64,000 bases of DNA, taken from Aplectana chamaeleonis. Its lineage: Eukaryota; Nematoda; Chromadorea; Rhabditida; Cosmocercidae. The stretch spans positions 62,001-126,000 of the forward strand of contig JAPDOI010001347.1 in assembly GCA_029168955.1 (NCBI GenBank), in the 5' to 3' direction. A model generated the notes under the pieces. The model worked only from the letters and a program-made list of their open reading frames with translations. It was not told where the DNA came from and made no database searches. A program made the position numbers and the translations under genes. Shown here piece after piece: positions 12,326 through 24,006 of the stretch. Each line of letters opens with the position of its first letter. Position 1 is the first letter of the stretch.

Positions 12326-13512
12326 AGTTTCTTCTTAGTCCGTACTCCGATGTGAATAGAAACGCGTTGTCGAAAATTCCTTCTGCACTCTTCATCTCTG
12401 AGACTGGTCATGTCAATCCTCTGGAGAGGCTGAGCCCCTCGCTTCCTCTTATGAATCCTCGCAGTGAAGTTCAACAGAACAGGACGGTGATCCGAATCGA
12501 ATGCGACGTCCCACACAGCTCTAGATCTTCGAATGTCCGATACTGGAATATTCCTCGTCAGGACATAGTCAAGCTGTAGTTTCAAAGTTGTCATCTTCCA
12601 CTTCCGCTGCTCTTCTGGGGATAGCTGGGTTGGTCCCTGCCACGTAAGCTGATGGCGGCGATGATTCCTCTTGAATGTCGATGCAATAATCAGACCACTG
12701 CGTTCACAAAAGTCGACAAGGCGGTAGCCATTGTCCGATGTTTGTTCCACTGGATAGAACCATTTACCGAGTACTTTGGATTCCTGATCAAGTCCCATCT
12801 TCGCATTTGCGTCAATCCCCACGACAACAGCATGTTGACAAGGTATCCTGGCCAGCAACGTATTGAGTTCCTCATAAAACGCATCCTTCGAATTTTCTTC
12901 GGCGGTTTCAGTGGGCGCATGAGCACTCACTATCCACAGATTGAATCCTCTGTGATCCCGCAGTCGTACGAATGCATTCCGGCACGACGTTGAGCCGAAC
13001 TCCTTGACCATACCATTGAAATCCTTTCTTACAGCTATTGCACAGCCTCCCACTCTTCTATCGTCAGCGTTACCGCAGTAGATGGTGTACTCTCCGACGC
13101 TGATGACGGGTCTATCTTTGAGGCGGGTTTCCTGCAAAGCAGCAAACGGTGCATGGAAATAGCTCAGAAGTCTGGGTAGCGCAGTTTTTTGGATATCACT
13201 CGAGAGCGATCGACAGTTCAGGGTGGCGAAACTGTGGCTTGTGACCAAAGACTCCATGAACTCCCTAGGTACGGATCCTAAGGTGTTATGGACCAGAGGC
13301 CTTGGTGTGCCGGACGGCGACACCTTTATGCAATGTGCGGGACACTTTCGCGATATAGTTGTGCACGCTATATCGCTCGAACGTTCCCTGTGTACACTCA
13401 AACGTCTGCTGGGTTCAGTAGAAGCAGGGGCACCAACGAGCAGGTACCAACAGACTTGTATACACATCCCCGAGATGGAAATAATCTCAGAATTGTCGTC
13501 GGTTATAGCCAA
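12157..13512 (-). pseudogene. RTE apurinic-type endonuclease domain
   Basis: The frame reads ATLNCRSL, then ALQETRL (catalytic Glu), SAHAPTE, VGIDANA (catalytic Asp-x-Asn), LDYVLT and FDSDHRPV (terminal Asp-His), which is the complete order of exonuclease/endonuclease/phosphatase motifs in RTE elements. The first Met of the open frame is at 13,512, but a Met at 13,257 lies just before the first motif and is the more natural start. The frame leaves the correct phase near 12,310-12,335, where the reverse transcriptase frame takes over. Residues after about 395 of this ORF are therefore out of frame and not meaningful. Confidence 0.88.
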
Positions 13513-13560
13513 ACATCCACAGAGAATGTTCGGCTATAACCGACGACAATTCTGAGATTA
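13482..13560. repeat. Perfect 29-bp palindrome at RTE 5' edge
   Basis: TAATCTCAGAATTGTCGTCG and the following GTTATAGCC (13,482-13,510) are repeated exactly as reverse complement at 13,532-13,560. The loop is 21 nt and contains a further 5-bp pairing. The palindrome sits right at the 5' end of the RTE element. Confidence 0.9.
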
Positions 13561-14235
13561 CTTGCATCCCAATTTCGGAGAAATTTCTGAGAATCATCCC
13601 TGTGGATGTTCCGACACTAGCCCATGTCAATTTTCTATCTCGTCTTTGGAGACAAAAGCGCGGAAACGATAAAAACGGTAAGTTATTCCCCCACGCACAC
13701 CCAATACCAATACTGCTCAAGGCTTCACTATAGATGCGCGCGGGGATAACACGAAAAACAAAGAAAAAACACAGGAAAACAACCCAGAAAAAAAATCATC
13801 TATTCCTCCTTTGATTAATTCAAACTGGGAACTATTGAAAATACGAGACCGCACAACTACCATATCCTGTTGCAGTGAACTGTATGGCCATACTATAAAA
13901 AGACATAAAATATTCAAAAAATATTTCTGTCCCAATTTTCCTGGGAGCGCCCTTCACCATCTACACTCTTATTCGAAGCGATATTTATTATGATGCTCTA
14001 TACATTTTTCTCGACTACATACTAACGCTGAAACTTCTGACTTCATTCGGCTCCTAATTAGATCGAGTAAAGTTCGTTCCGAAGAGAGCACACAATCATC
14101 CCCTACAGGAAAAAGTCAGTCATCCGCTGCTTTGTCTCGCTGACTGCTGTGGCCTGTTCGGTAACCTAGGTACCTGAATTTTCGCTATCAACAAGGATTG
14201 AGAAAAACCGTTGGTATTTATCAACTTATCGTTCT

Positions 14236-14455
14236 CAAGGGGGTGTGTATACAAGTCTGTTGATACCTGCTCCTTGGTGCCCCTGCTTCTACTGAACCCA
14301 GCAGACGTTTGAGTGTACACAGGGAACGTTCGAGCGATATAGCGTGCACAACTATATCGCGAAAATATCCCATACATTGCATAAAGGTGTCGCCGTCCGG
14401 CACACTAAGGCCTCTGGTCCATAACACCCTAGGAGTTCATGGAGTCTTTGGCCAC
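14236..14455 (+). mobile_element. Inverted fragment of the RTE 5' region
   Basis: The sequence from CAAGGGGGTGTGTATACAAG to about GGAGTTCATGGAGTC is the reverse complement of 13,245-13,470 with few differences, including the shared motif TATAGCGTGCACAACTATAT. It represents the 5' untranslated/start region of an RTE copy in + orientation, facing the - strand RTE element. The rest of that copy is absent. Confidence 0.85.
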
Positions 14456-14519
14456 AAGCCACAATCGTTCTCAACCACGACCTGAAGTGCTCTTGTGACG
14501 GATGTCTAGCCAAGAAGTG

Positions 14520-15080
14520 GTCACCATTGGCGGCGAGCTGTCCAGCTAATTACAGAAGCATCCGAATATGTATGTACGTCAGTGTAGAGCTTTAGGGGTG
14601 TGGTATGCTTTGTCGCTGTCATGAGCGACAGGCATGTAATGTAGCACAAGTCGCGGGGGGGACCCGCACCGGAGCAACAGCATCGGTCGTCATAGGAACA
14701 GTTACCGCTCTTCTGTCGCAGCGAGGTGTCCAAGAGGGCTGACATACTGCGAATGTGCCTATGCCTGTCGCTGCCACTGTCGCTGTCGCTGTGCAGCGCA
14801 TTGCGACAGGGATAAATTTTAAGGGCGGGTGTTCTGTGGTAGGCGGTTGCTGCCGCTGTGCACAGCGGCGCGACCGTGTGTCGCAAAAGTATACCATACC
14901 CCTTCAGGTAGAACAGCGAAATCCCTAGACTTCTTGTTTTGAAATGAAGCAAGAAACTCGACGGTACTCTTTGAACCGTAGAGTGCAGCCAGTTCAAGAA
15001 GGTGTTTGATTAGGCGGCATTTAAAATTTTGAATATTGAACATTTCTGGAACCCTCTTGGACATTTCAAGAGAATAGTGA
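14520..15080. other. Unassigned repeat-like intergenic sequence
   Basis: GTGTGGTATGCTTTG near 14,600 and AGTATACCATACCCCTTC near 14,890 are loosely inverted, suggesting another foldback element. A 158-codon - strand ORF here has no recognisable domain and overlaps this inverted structure, so I do not call it a gene. Confidence 0.35.
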
Positions 15081-15092
15081 AGTCGGTCTAAA

Positions 15093-15294
15093 GGAGACTT
15101 TACGCCTACGCGGTCGGCGTGCTTGCCAGGCGGCCGACGCAAACGCTTTTTTTGAACTTGTGAATTCGCAAAAATTGATGGATATTGTATGATACTCCAG
15201 TCAGTTGTCTGCAGCCGTAAAGAAGTTCATTCGGAAGATGCTTTCGCGACGATGGCTCGACACGCACGCTGACCGCGTAGACGGACAGTCTCAT
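15093..15294. repeat. About 200-bp MITE with CGCACGC-containing TIRs (copy A)
   Basis: The left end GAGACTTTACGCCTACGCGG matches in inverted orientation the right end, whose reverse complement reads GAGACTGTCCGTCTACGCGG. The same ends occur in the copy at 24,007-24,208. The body has no coding potential. Confidence 0.65.
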
Positions 15295-15299
15295 TCTGA

Positions 15300-17210
15300 T
15301 AAACTTTACATCAAGCGAAGGTCTGGGCTCGGTGTCTCCTCAATCCACCTTCATCCTTCATGAAGAAACTCAATGGCTAACCCCATATACTTGTTCCCAC
15401 TCGAAATAATGCCTACTATCGATGCCTGGGTGCGAATTTGGATATAAACCATTGAGAAAAAATAAACCCAACTCGTTCTAGATTGCGAATATGAATACAC
15501 TGACGATTTCGTTTTTTCGTATACACTTTTCGTTCTCCTGCATGAAGAGATTACTTGGTCGCTAGAGATGGGTACTATATATTACTTCTCAAAATTCAGG
15601 ACATAAGGTCATCAACTACGTATTAGTGAGCGAGTGTTCAGTGATGCGAACTTCCCGTAAGGACCGCTTTCATCTGAGGCGGCAGCCAAATCACATTACG
15701 CCGCCATCGACCTTCGCATGACGGACTTCGATTCCTGGCGAAGTAGAAATCTCGCTCGAAGTGTCTTAGCGCAAGTATTCGGACATGTGGTCCAGCGCTA
15801 CAACGAGGTTGGTCCTTATTTTCATTCAGAAACAAAAAAAATGGGATCAAGAGCTTGATTCGAAGTGATCCCGCTTCCTTCTTTCATGCCTTCCGATATG
15901 AGAGGAAATTGTATACGGACTCCATGAAGTTACTTCTTTAGGAGTGCAACAATGAACTCAAAAGGCAGAGATCTCCTGTCCATTCAGTACCAACGAGACG
16001 GAGAAGTCATTATGAAGCTATCTCGAGGTGCTTGAAATTCTTGAGTGAGCACAAGAAGCTCGAAGCATTTGGAATGTCCTGATCTGTAACATTGTAGCTG
16101 AACTTCCCCACCTGTTTCAGCATTCCGTGCTATCGCCGTTTTGATCGTCAAACGAGCCGATCAAGCTCTGCATTTGGATGGGTGGAAGACCGTGGTCAGG
16201 TGTTCTTGCCTCGCCAACAACGAACTCCTCTGAGTGGAAGAAGTCAGATTGGTGACTCAATCGAATTCATATCCGATTCACCGGATTCGCCCGACTCGTT
16301 CATTATCGAGCAGAAATCGCATCACGCCACTTCGCCCATAGTTCCTTACTCGTTAACTGTGGATCGACCATTATGGTATGGGTCGCCTACGGTGGCGTAC
16401 TATAGGTGAGCGCTTTCTGAACACCTCGGTAGACGTTTTGGATTTGTTCTCTTTCCCCAGCCCAAATTTCCATTCTTGTACTTTCTAATTCGATGGCTGC
16501 AAATTTTCAAGGGTGAAACATTTTCCAAGCCCTCATGGCTCAAATCCAGGTGATTATTGAAGAACCACAATTCCGTTATTGGGAGATTTGAAAGATTCAA
16601 CAGACAGCACGCCGATGAAAGCCCATTTGTCTCCTGGATAAGCAAAAACTCTTGGAAATCATTCTTTGCTGTGGGTGTATGGTAACCATACAAAAGCTCA
16701 TACGCAGATTATTTGCAGACGATTCTCCCGTTTGTCATCAAGAGGTGATCCAAACGTCGAATGGATGACTGCGGCACATTTCACGACGGAGTGCGGAAAA
16801 CGGAAAATCATCGAATACATTCGTAAGGTGAGGAATCCATATGTATAAAGAAGTAGTGCACAGCTGTACTTGTGTCGTCTGTACGGTCTCCGTAGCAGCT
16901 TTAGTCTCAATAGAATGGACCAGGCGCGATCATTGCGGCTGGCCGCGCGGCGTTGGCGGTATCACCGGTCAACGGGGTTTCGATCACGCGCGGCGATTTA
17001 CCGTCGCAGTCTCGTCCATTCACTGGACTAATTTGAATGCGCGGACCCTCTGTTAGTACTGTGCCCCCATTAATTCGCCTAAACGAGCCATAGAGCATAG
17101 ACTGAATTTGCTGCGGTATATAAGTGAAGTCAACACGCAAAAAAAACGAAAATCTAATATTCAAATGATTAAATCTCACACTTTATGGAATTTCGCACCA
17201 GTATGCATCC
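15300..17210. other. Intergenic DNA, no supported gene
   Basis: Only short ORFs are present. Two stretches, about 16,180-16,390 and 16,660-16,830, read as plausible peptides for short distances but show no recognisable domain and no consistent splice frame. I see no RNA gene. Confidence 0.4.
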
Positions 17211-17214
17211 ACTA

Positions 17215-17565
17215 TGGCCCATATTACAACGTCTACGCATTTTGAAGTGTCAAAAACGGCCCGCAATGCCGCTACGTGAGTTAGAAGTTGGCCCCGCCCT
17301 GTATTTTCACGCCCCCTATATTTGCCCTTTTTCTGCAACGCAAAGTTGTTGGGTCATATTCACCGTTGGTAGTTGTTAGATTGCCTAACAAGTGAGCCAC
17401 ACACGTCTATGACGGCGAAGATGGCCCAGCATCCTTGCGTTGGAGGAAAAGGGCAAATACAGGAGGCGTGAAAATACAGGGCGGGGCCAACTTCTAACTC
17501 ATGTAGCGGCATTTTGGGTCGTTTTTTACACTTCAAAATGCGTAGGCATTATGTTGTAAGCCATA
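17215..17565. repeat. 350-bp MITE with about 130-bp inverted arms
   Basis: TCTACGCATTTTGAAGTGT and the following ~110 nt on the left recur as reverse complement on the right, ending ACACTTCAAAATGCGTAGGC at about 17,527-17,547. Shared internal blocks include GGCCCCGCCCTGTATTTTCA. The loop of about 85 nt is non-coding. This is a clear foldback element. Confidence 0.85.
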
Positions 17566-17811
17566 CGGTTCGATTCACATTGTAATCCCAACCACGTTTA
17601 CGAGCGTGTATGCTGTCTTTAAATAATAAATTATTGAGTGGATAACTGAACTGCCGAACAAAAATCAATAGTGCACGTGAGATCCCCACATCGGCTAGCT
17701 CGAAGAGTCAATTAGGCAACCTTTCTAGGTCAATTGTTTGAAAGTGTCACCTTGAAACTGCTCGATGCCTGCTAAAGGCAGCAGACGCTCTCGAAAAAAG
17801 TTGTTGAGATA

Positions 17812-19412
17812 CGTGCGTCGCATAAAGTATACGAACACCCTGAAATTTCATGGTTGGACCATTCGAACGACGTTTCAAGCATCGGCACCGGTTTCAATGT
17901 TTTCCTCTATTCCGAAAACGGTAGGTCACATTGTAGGAAGGCAAATCGTACACTTTTTCCTTTTTTACATACAGAAATTCATTTTTAGCCGTCGCATAAG
18001 TATACGAACACTTGGAAAATTCATAAATTTATCGAATAATTTTCAACAATACATATGGAAAAAGTCTTCAGTATGATGTTACACCACCTTTACGCGAAAT
18101 AAGTTCAAACAGTCTATCTGTCATGCTATCACTGAGGTTCTGGAGGGTCCCTTGGTCAATTTCGTTCCATGCGTCCACGATGGCCTCCTTGAGTGACTCC
18201 ACAGTTCCGTATTGCCTCCCATCCTTGTAGATCTTGCGAACAATGATTTCCCAAAGGTTCTTAATAGTATTCAGATCCGGGCTGATCGCTGGCTAACGCA
18301 GAGTATCGACGTTGTTGCACCGGAGCCACTCCAGAGTAGATTAGCTGACGTGTATGGTGGCATTATCTTAGATATAACGGAAGAACTGACGTCTCCGACG
18401 ACGAAAATACGGAAGAATATGCGAAGCCAACACTTCCTGGTACTCAAGTAAATCCATACGATTCGATACGAACGCGATTCCGACCTTCCCAGTGGCTGTG
18501 AAGGCTGCCCAAACCATCACGTTTCCTCCGCCAAAGTTCCTGAGGCTGAAGAAAGCCGGCTCCTTCCGAAGATCCCACCAGTAGTGCCTCGAACCTACCG
18601 GACCATCCAAATTAAACTTTTTCTCGTCCGAGAAGACAACCTGAAGCAACGGGTTCAAAATTTTTCCATGAAATTGGATAGCACACGATTCAATTCACCT
18701 TCCTCCAATTTCTATCCAAACTTGAGCGGGCGAACTGGAGCCTGGCCGACTTGTGGCGTTTTTCCAAGCGCGGAGCCTTTTTCAATACGGCTCTTTCAAT
18801 GTTTTCGTTGCGATGGATCGAACGGAGGATGGTATCCTTTGACACATTCAGCGAGAGTTCGGAGCGGACGGTCGCGCTAGACACCATTGTGTTGGAGACT
18901 CTTCTGGCAATGCGTCATTCGTCGTGTCCAGTGAGCTTCTGAGGCCTCCCAGAGCGATCACACATTCCTAAAGGAGTCCGGATTCCAGAGAAACGAAGAG
19001 ATGCAGCATGGTGAACGTCCAATTTGTCGAGAGATTTGTCGGACTCCATGACCGGCGGCGTAGAGAGCCCGGGCCTGGGCCTGTTCTTTGGAAGAGAGAT
19101 GTGAACCGCGTGGCATGATGATAATTTACGCATACAACTACATTCTTTACTATCCCGCTTATAACAGGATTTTTTCGTCTGTCTCTTGTACAAAAATTTC
19201 GTTTCTCTGAAGTGTTCGTATACTTATGCGACGGCTAAAAAATGAATTTCTGTATGTGAAAAAGGAAAAACTGTACGATTTGCCTTCCTACAATGTGACC
19301 TACCGTTTTCGGCATAGCGAAAAACGTAGAGACCGGTGCCGGTGCTTGAAACTTCGTTCGAATCGCCCAACTATGAAATTTGAGGGTGTTTGTATACTTA
19401 TGCGACGCACTG
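17812..19412 (-). mobile_element. Tc3-like Tc1/mariner transposon with long TIRs
   Basis: A 1.6-kb element bounded by TA at 17,810-17,811 and 19,413-19,414. Its terminal inverted repeats are about 200 bp (17,812-18,012 and 19,211-19,412). The right end reads CACTG at the TA, the Tc1-family signature; the left end has lost one base of it. Each TIR holds the motif GTCGCATAAGTATACGAACA twice: outer at about 17,815-17,837 and 19,386-19,408, inner at about 17,990-18,012 and 19,211-19,234. Two sites per end is the arrangement described for Tc3 in Caenorhabditis elegans. A decayed transposase lies between the TIRs on the - strand. Confidence 0.92.
18068..19116 (-). pseudogene. Tc3-like transposase, inactivated
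   Basis: Reading starts at ATG 19,116 (MPRGSHLSSKEQAQARAL, a helix-turn-helix start) and ends with RKGGVTSY and TGA at 18,068-18,070. In between are a paired HTH region, SDEKKF with the first catalytic Asp, a QDN-type site read as DNATIH with the second Asp, and SPDLNTIKNLWE. The position 34 residues after the second Asp, normally Glu in DD34E transposases, is Lys here (NTIKN). There are at least two frameshifts (near 19,000 and 18,690-18,660) and several stops. The protein is therefore dead by several independent lesions. Confidence 0.88.
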
Positions 19413-19439
19413 TATGTACGTTGCTGGGGTCGTAAGGCC

Positions 19440-20040
19440 TCTATTGGAACGCTCACGCTGTTGAAAGCACCAAAAACGAGTCAAAACTACTAAATTTGAG
19501 CATTTTAAAGTCAAAAAATTTGGTTAGCTTCTCCCATGAGCTGTGCCGACCCCACGCCCAATACAAACTCGTCCAGATTGATCATTCGAATACGATCGCT
19601 TTGGCCAGTTTTTGTTGCCTCCAGAAAGGTGAGAGTTCTAGTAGTCTTTAAGAGTCTATCGGCCTCGCTGATTTTTTCGCGAAAATCCATAGCGAAATTC
19701 AATTCCAGACTTGGAGAGTGCGTACCAGGCCGGTCTAGAAAATATTCATCACCTTTCTAATGCGCTCATGCTAGGTTTACCCAGTTACCTTGGTTCATAG
19801 CCTTTCTAGGGGAAGTAGGGCCAATCAAAAAACTATACTTGGACCCACCGAATATTTCGAATAATTTGGATTTTCTCCTCAATGCCAGAACGTATTTGAA
19901 CCGTTTTGGTTTCCAAGCATTTCTTCAGCAGGCAAGGCTCCCTCAATTGATGAGAAAGTAGAAATATGCCCTTTCATAAAAACGAAACTATCATTTATTC
20001 AAAATTATTCGAGTATTCGAATAATTTCGAATAAATGCTG
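19440..20040. other. No recognisable feature
   Basis: Short ORFs only. A run of ATTCGAATAATTTCGAATAA-type palindromic AT-rich sequence at about 20,000-20,035 is the only structure noted. Confidence 0.4.
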
Positions 20041-20086
20041 ATTACAATTTAATGAATGACCACAAATCTGGTCTGTCATCAATTGT

Positions 20087-20688
20087 GAGGCCCCGGTCAT
20101 AGTTGGATGAGCCGACGCCTCCAGCCCGGTCGATACACACAGAATGCATTGGAAATGGGATGCAAAAATCACTCGGTGTATCCCCCCCGCACCCCCCAAC
20201 ACCCACCCGGTCGATACGTATGAACAACATGGTGAGGTGAAGCTGAGAAAATCACTCGGTGTATCCCCACCCCCAACACCCCCGCCCCCCTCCGGGTCGA
20301 TCCGTATGTTTAAAATGAGGGAGTGAAGTTGAGAAAATCACTCGGTGTATCCGACGCGGTCGATATCCATGCAATACGTGGATGAGAAAATCACCGGGTG
20401 GGCGGGTCGAAGATAAAACATTGCGTATCACTAGAAAGCTAACCTTACTGCTACCTCCTTTACTTCACCATACTCTCCTTCACTATTTCTCTGAACAGGT
20501 GCAATCCTGTTGGCCACGTAATCATCGTCATATCTAGTTGGATGCACCGAGTGATTTTCTCAACCTCACTCCATCATTTTAAACATACGTATCGACCGGG
20601 GTGGTGTTGGGAGGTGTTGGGGGGTGCGGGGTGTTGGGGGTGCGGGGGGATACGGATGCAAATAGCACCAACTATGACCGGGGCCTGA
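20087..20688. repeat. 600-bp G/C-rich foldback repeat with internal tandem units
   Basis: AGGCCCCGGTCATAGTTGG at 20,088-20,106 is the reverse complement of CCAACTATGACCGGGGCCT near 20,668-20,686. The left arm holds three or four repeats of a GAAAATCACTCGGTGTATCC unit spaced about 70-90 bp apart, each followed by a C-rich stretch. The right arm carries the complementary unit and a G-rich stretch. The same right arm forms the first 165 bases of the window. Confidence 0.8.
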
Positions 20689-20984
20689 GGCGGTAACCCT
20701 AGAGGAAACAGGAAAAGTTGGAGTACATTACGAGATTGCTGCATAAGATTCAATTATCTTATTATTCGAATATTGAAAGTGCCCGAGTATACAAAATACC
20801 ATACAGTTGAAGGCGTTCCGTCATTTATTAATTCATTGGTTTGTATAGTCCACATTTCTCAACAGCTGTCACGAAAATATCAAACTTTTTTTGACATACA
20901 AGCTGGTTTGAAAACCAACAAAATTGTTCCCATACCAATCAGAACAACATTTAATTATGCTCAAGTAAGTGAGCAACATAACTA

Positions 20985-21291
20985 GGTATAGTCTACAGCA
21001 ATGGAAGTAGGACCTGGTGAGGTCTTCTTCTTCTTAACATACTGTAGTCTGATAGTGTTATCACTCATTTTTTTCGAAACAACTAAAATTGGTCGGTGAG
21101 TTTCGGCTTCCGCTCTCACATTTTCACCTGTTTTCATTGCTTCCACAGATGTATTCGTATCGGTGAACACACAGGCTCACCGATCTATCAAAGCTGTTCC
21201 GGAAAAATGAGTGATACCACTAACAAACTACCGTATGTTAAGACGAGTCCGCAACCTCACCAGGTACTACTAACATTGCTGTAGACTATAC
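20985..21291. repeat. 307-bp MITE with about 100-bp TIRs
   Basis: GTATAGTCTACAGCAATG at the left and its exact reverse complement CATTGCTGTAGACTATAC at the right bound the element. Inverted similarity continues inward through CCTGGTGAGG and a TTAACATAC block. No ORF is meaningful. Confidence 0.85.
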
Positions 21292-21822
21292 GTTCTTCGC
21301 ATGTTCCTAATTTGACTGCTCAAATTTCAGAAATGGACTCGTCATATAAGGACTCATTTTGTTGTCGAACATGTGTGTGCCGTTCCTCTGCCTGGCATTG
21401 TAAGGCATAAGGTATCATCATTTTATACTAAATTGAATATATGAGCTCTCAGCTAGCAGTCTTCTTGAGTTCCCAAATCCTCTGCTCCAAACAATCGCGA
21501 GAGAGCCGCGTCGAAGTCTGCATCCTCCGATGAATGCTAAATAGCTTTAGTTTCGAGGCAGAGTCGCGGCACAGTCGAGGGTCTCCGCGTAATTGCGGCA
21601 TAACCGCGGTGCACTCGCGGCATTCGAGGGTCCCGCGGCAGCTACGACATAATAGAAGCGAAAGCCATTGAAATGTCTGCGTGTTACCGACTGAGAAAGC
21701 CTATTTCAAGAGTGCTAGTTCTATCATGAATCGCAGGAGTAACTCCATGTAGATTTAACCTCCCTGAGTAGTATACGTGCGCCTATTTCACATCTCAGCT
21801 CAATTTGATCATGGAGAAATAG

Positions 21823-21880
21823 TCGCAGGTGCTGGGTCCAGTGGGCGGAGGTCGCAGGTGCTGGGTCCAGTGGGCGGAGA
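21823..21880 (+). repeat. Perfect 28-bp tandem duplication
   Basis: GTCGCAGGTGCTGGGTCCAG plus TGGGCGGA occurs twice without a gap. No associated gene is visible; it is a simple recent duplication. Confidence 0.9.
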
Positions 21881-22133
21881 TAAGGATTGTTGCCAGTTGC
21901 GTTGAGAGAGATGTTGACCTTTCATGAACGTGTTAACTGCCCTCGGAAGCTCCACCTATCAGCATGATTGTTCCTACTGCCTGCCGTGGACGTGACCATT
22001 TCACCTTTTGGAAGACGATTTCTGCGTCACTTATTTAATTTGACACGCGAAACTTTGACCATTTATAACCCAGAGGGAGGTCAGATTTATGCTGAAAAGT
22101 GAAGTGCAAAGTTTGCGTGGACGACGCCTTCAA

Positions 22134-22909
22134 CCCATTCACGACCACGCCTAGTTTTGGGTGGCTGCGCCTTCGGACCAAAGCAATTTTTGGGTGGCTG
22201 CGCCTTCGCACCGAAGCAATATTTCGTTCCCGTATACGTTGTCCCACCGGTGGGACACGCGAGCTCGAATGGCACGCCACCGTAAATCGATTTTCGTTTT
22301 TCATGTTCATAGTTTAGCTATCAATGAGTTGAATATTGTACCAGAATTTCCGCTCATTGAACTCTTTCTATCATGAGAAACAACTGCCGGAAGTCACAGC
22401 AGGGCCAGGCGGAAATGTCACTTTGCGACCACTGCTCCGGTGATATTCACCAAATGGAATTGACTCAAATATGATTCAAAAACCTGCCACCTGCTTACAA
22501 GTTTTGTAACGCGGAGGTTTGGTCATGGTGAATAAAAAAGTTCAAATTGAAAAAATCCATGTTTCGGGGTCAAGGTAGGTGCAGTCATGGTAGTGGCGAA
22601 TTTCCAGGTGGACAGAACGTGATTCCAACTAAGGTTTTGCCGATAAAGCTAAGAAATGGCAGTCAAAGAAGAAAAAAGAACTCACAATGCGCTCGAAAAA
22701 CTGTTTTCGCAAAGATTTTTTCGTATTGAGCCCCAGCTAATTTCACAAAAATGCTATAGTTGAGCTGCTTACGAACAACGGCATCCGTAGTCGAGTATAG
22801 GATAGGTTAATACATTGCATAAGAGAACGTTTGGAAATTTGTTCTTGTGACAGAAAAATCCATATTTGAAAAGCGTGTCCCACCGGCGGGACACGCGGTC
22901 GTGAGTGGG
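22134..22909. mobile_element. Non-autonomous DNA element with CCCATTCACGACC ends (copy 1)
   Basis: The left end reads CCCATTCACGACCACG and the right end GTCGTGAGTGGG, followed by TTAA at 22,910-22,913; left of the element is TTCAA. TTAA flanks and CCC/GGG ends recall piggyBac-type elements, but no transposase is present. Near each end is the palindrome GTGTCCCACCGGTGGGACAC or a one-base variant. A 32-bp unit containing GGGTGGCTGCGCCTTCG is tandemly duplicated at about 22,155-22,220. Confidence 0.65.
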
Positions 22910-24006
22910 TTAAAGGCCACATAGTTACACGCTCAAAAATGATATCGATTTTATAATATACGGGTATGGAGCTAGTAGTATTGGAAACTGTCAAGAAAAA
23001 CCGACGAAAACTCGATGCAAATAATGGAGCATGAGTTCGTTTTGTATTGAAGTGAAAGCGGATGAGTAACACCGCAGCATGCCCCCTCGATTGAAATTAT
23101 GAAGCTAGCGACGAAATCGTTGTGATAGCCAATCTCATAAAATTTTACGGCCTGTATTAGAACTCTTACTTCGCTAAAAGCGTCGGAAACTAGCCAATGT
23201 GCCTGCATTCGAACAATCAATTTAGACGAATTTGCACGGAAGGGCGGGAACTGAAAAGAAAGTGGGCGGAGACTGCACGTTTGTGCGGCACAGCGTGGCT
23301 ATAATGCGGTAGTATTGCCTCCTTTTTGACTCTTGCAACGGAGCAAGCGTTCTACTAGGAGCTGTACGACCGCATTCACGTTGCTGTCTCAGCAACTTTG
23401 TCGAGCGCGTATGCTGTCATTAAGACATTCTAAGTCATTAAGTCGTTAAGACATTCTCCACAGTGTCTAAATAGGTGCTCCAGTAGCAATTATATTTAGT
23501 ACTCGGTGACATTTCGAGCGGGACGCTACTCTTCAATTGTCTACTTTTCGATTGATGTGTCCACTGTTTACATTCGCCGTCCAGTCACAGTGACCTTCAC
23601 CTTTCCGGACGGAAAACGGTCACACAGGTGCGAATTTTGAGAATTTTCAATAAACAGTCCACATAATATCATTATTGCAGGCTCGACACACCGCGAATAC
23701 ATTTTGAGAACTTCATGCGAAGACTCTATCCCTACGGAACCCAGAAATAAGTTGCATTAGATTGTACCACATTCTTGTTTGAGGAAAAAAATGCACGGGA
23801 ATAAAAATTTTGAGTAGACAGATCTCAGGCAAAAAAATAACGAACCTACATGACGTAGCGGCCGTGTCTCTGGAAACAACCTATTCGGTTTCAATTGAAA
23901 ACTCAGGACCGAGTGGATTCAAAACGTTGAGTTCAGAGACAATTTCGAGAGACTTTCACTGAGTACTCAGATTCTTTCACAATGATCTGTGGCAGTTAAG
24001 GTCTGC

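Larger units (their letters stand above)
10202..13512 (-). mobile_element. RTE-clade non-LTR retrotransposon, near full length, decayed
   Basis: An RTE-type LINE on the - strand. Endonuclease at about 13,260-12,330 is followed by reverse transcriptase at 12,325-10,238. The 3' end carries the tandem CAAGT units (TCAAGTCAAGTCA) at about 10,202-10,215, a short-repeat tail of the kind used by RTE elements. The coding region has one frameshift and two internal stops. A second fragment of the same 5' region lies inverted at 14,236-14,455, and a perfect palindrome abuts the 5' end at 13,482-13,560. Confidence 0.92.

Noticed and set aside
14521..14997. 158-codon - strand ORF
   Set aside because: Low-complexity GACAGCGAC-type repeats and inverted sequence explain it; no domain seen.
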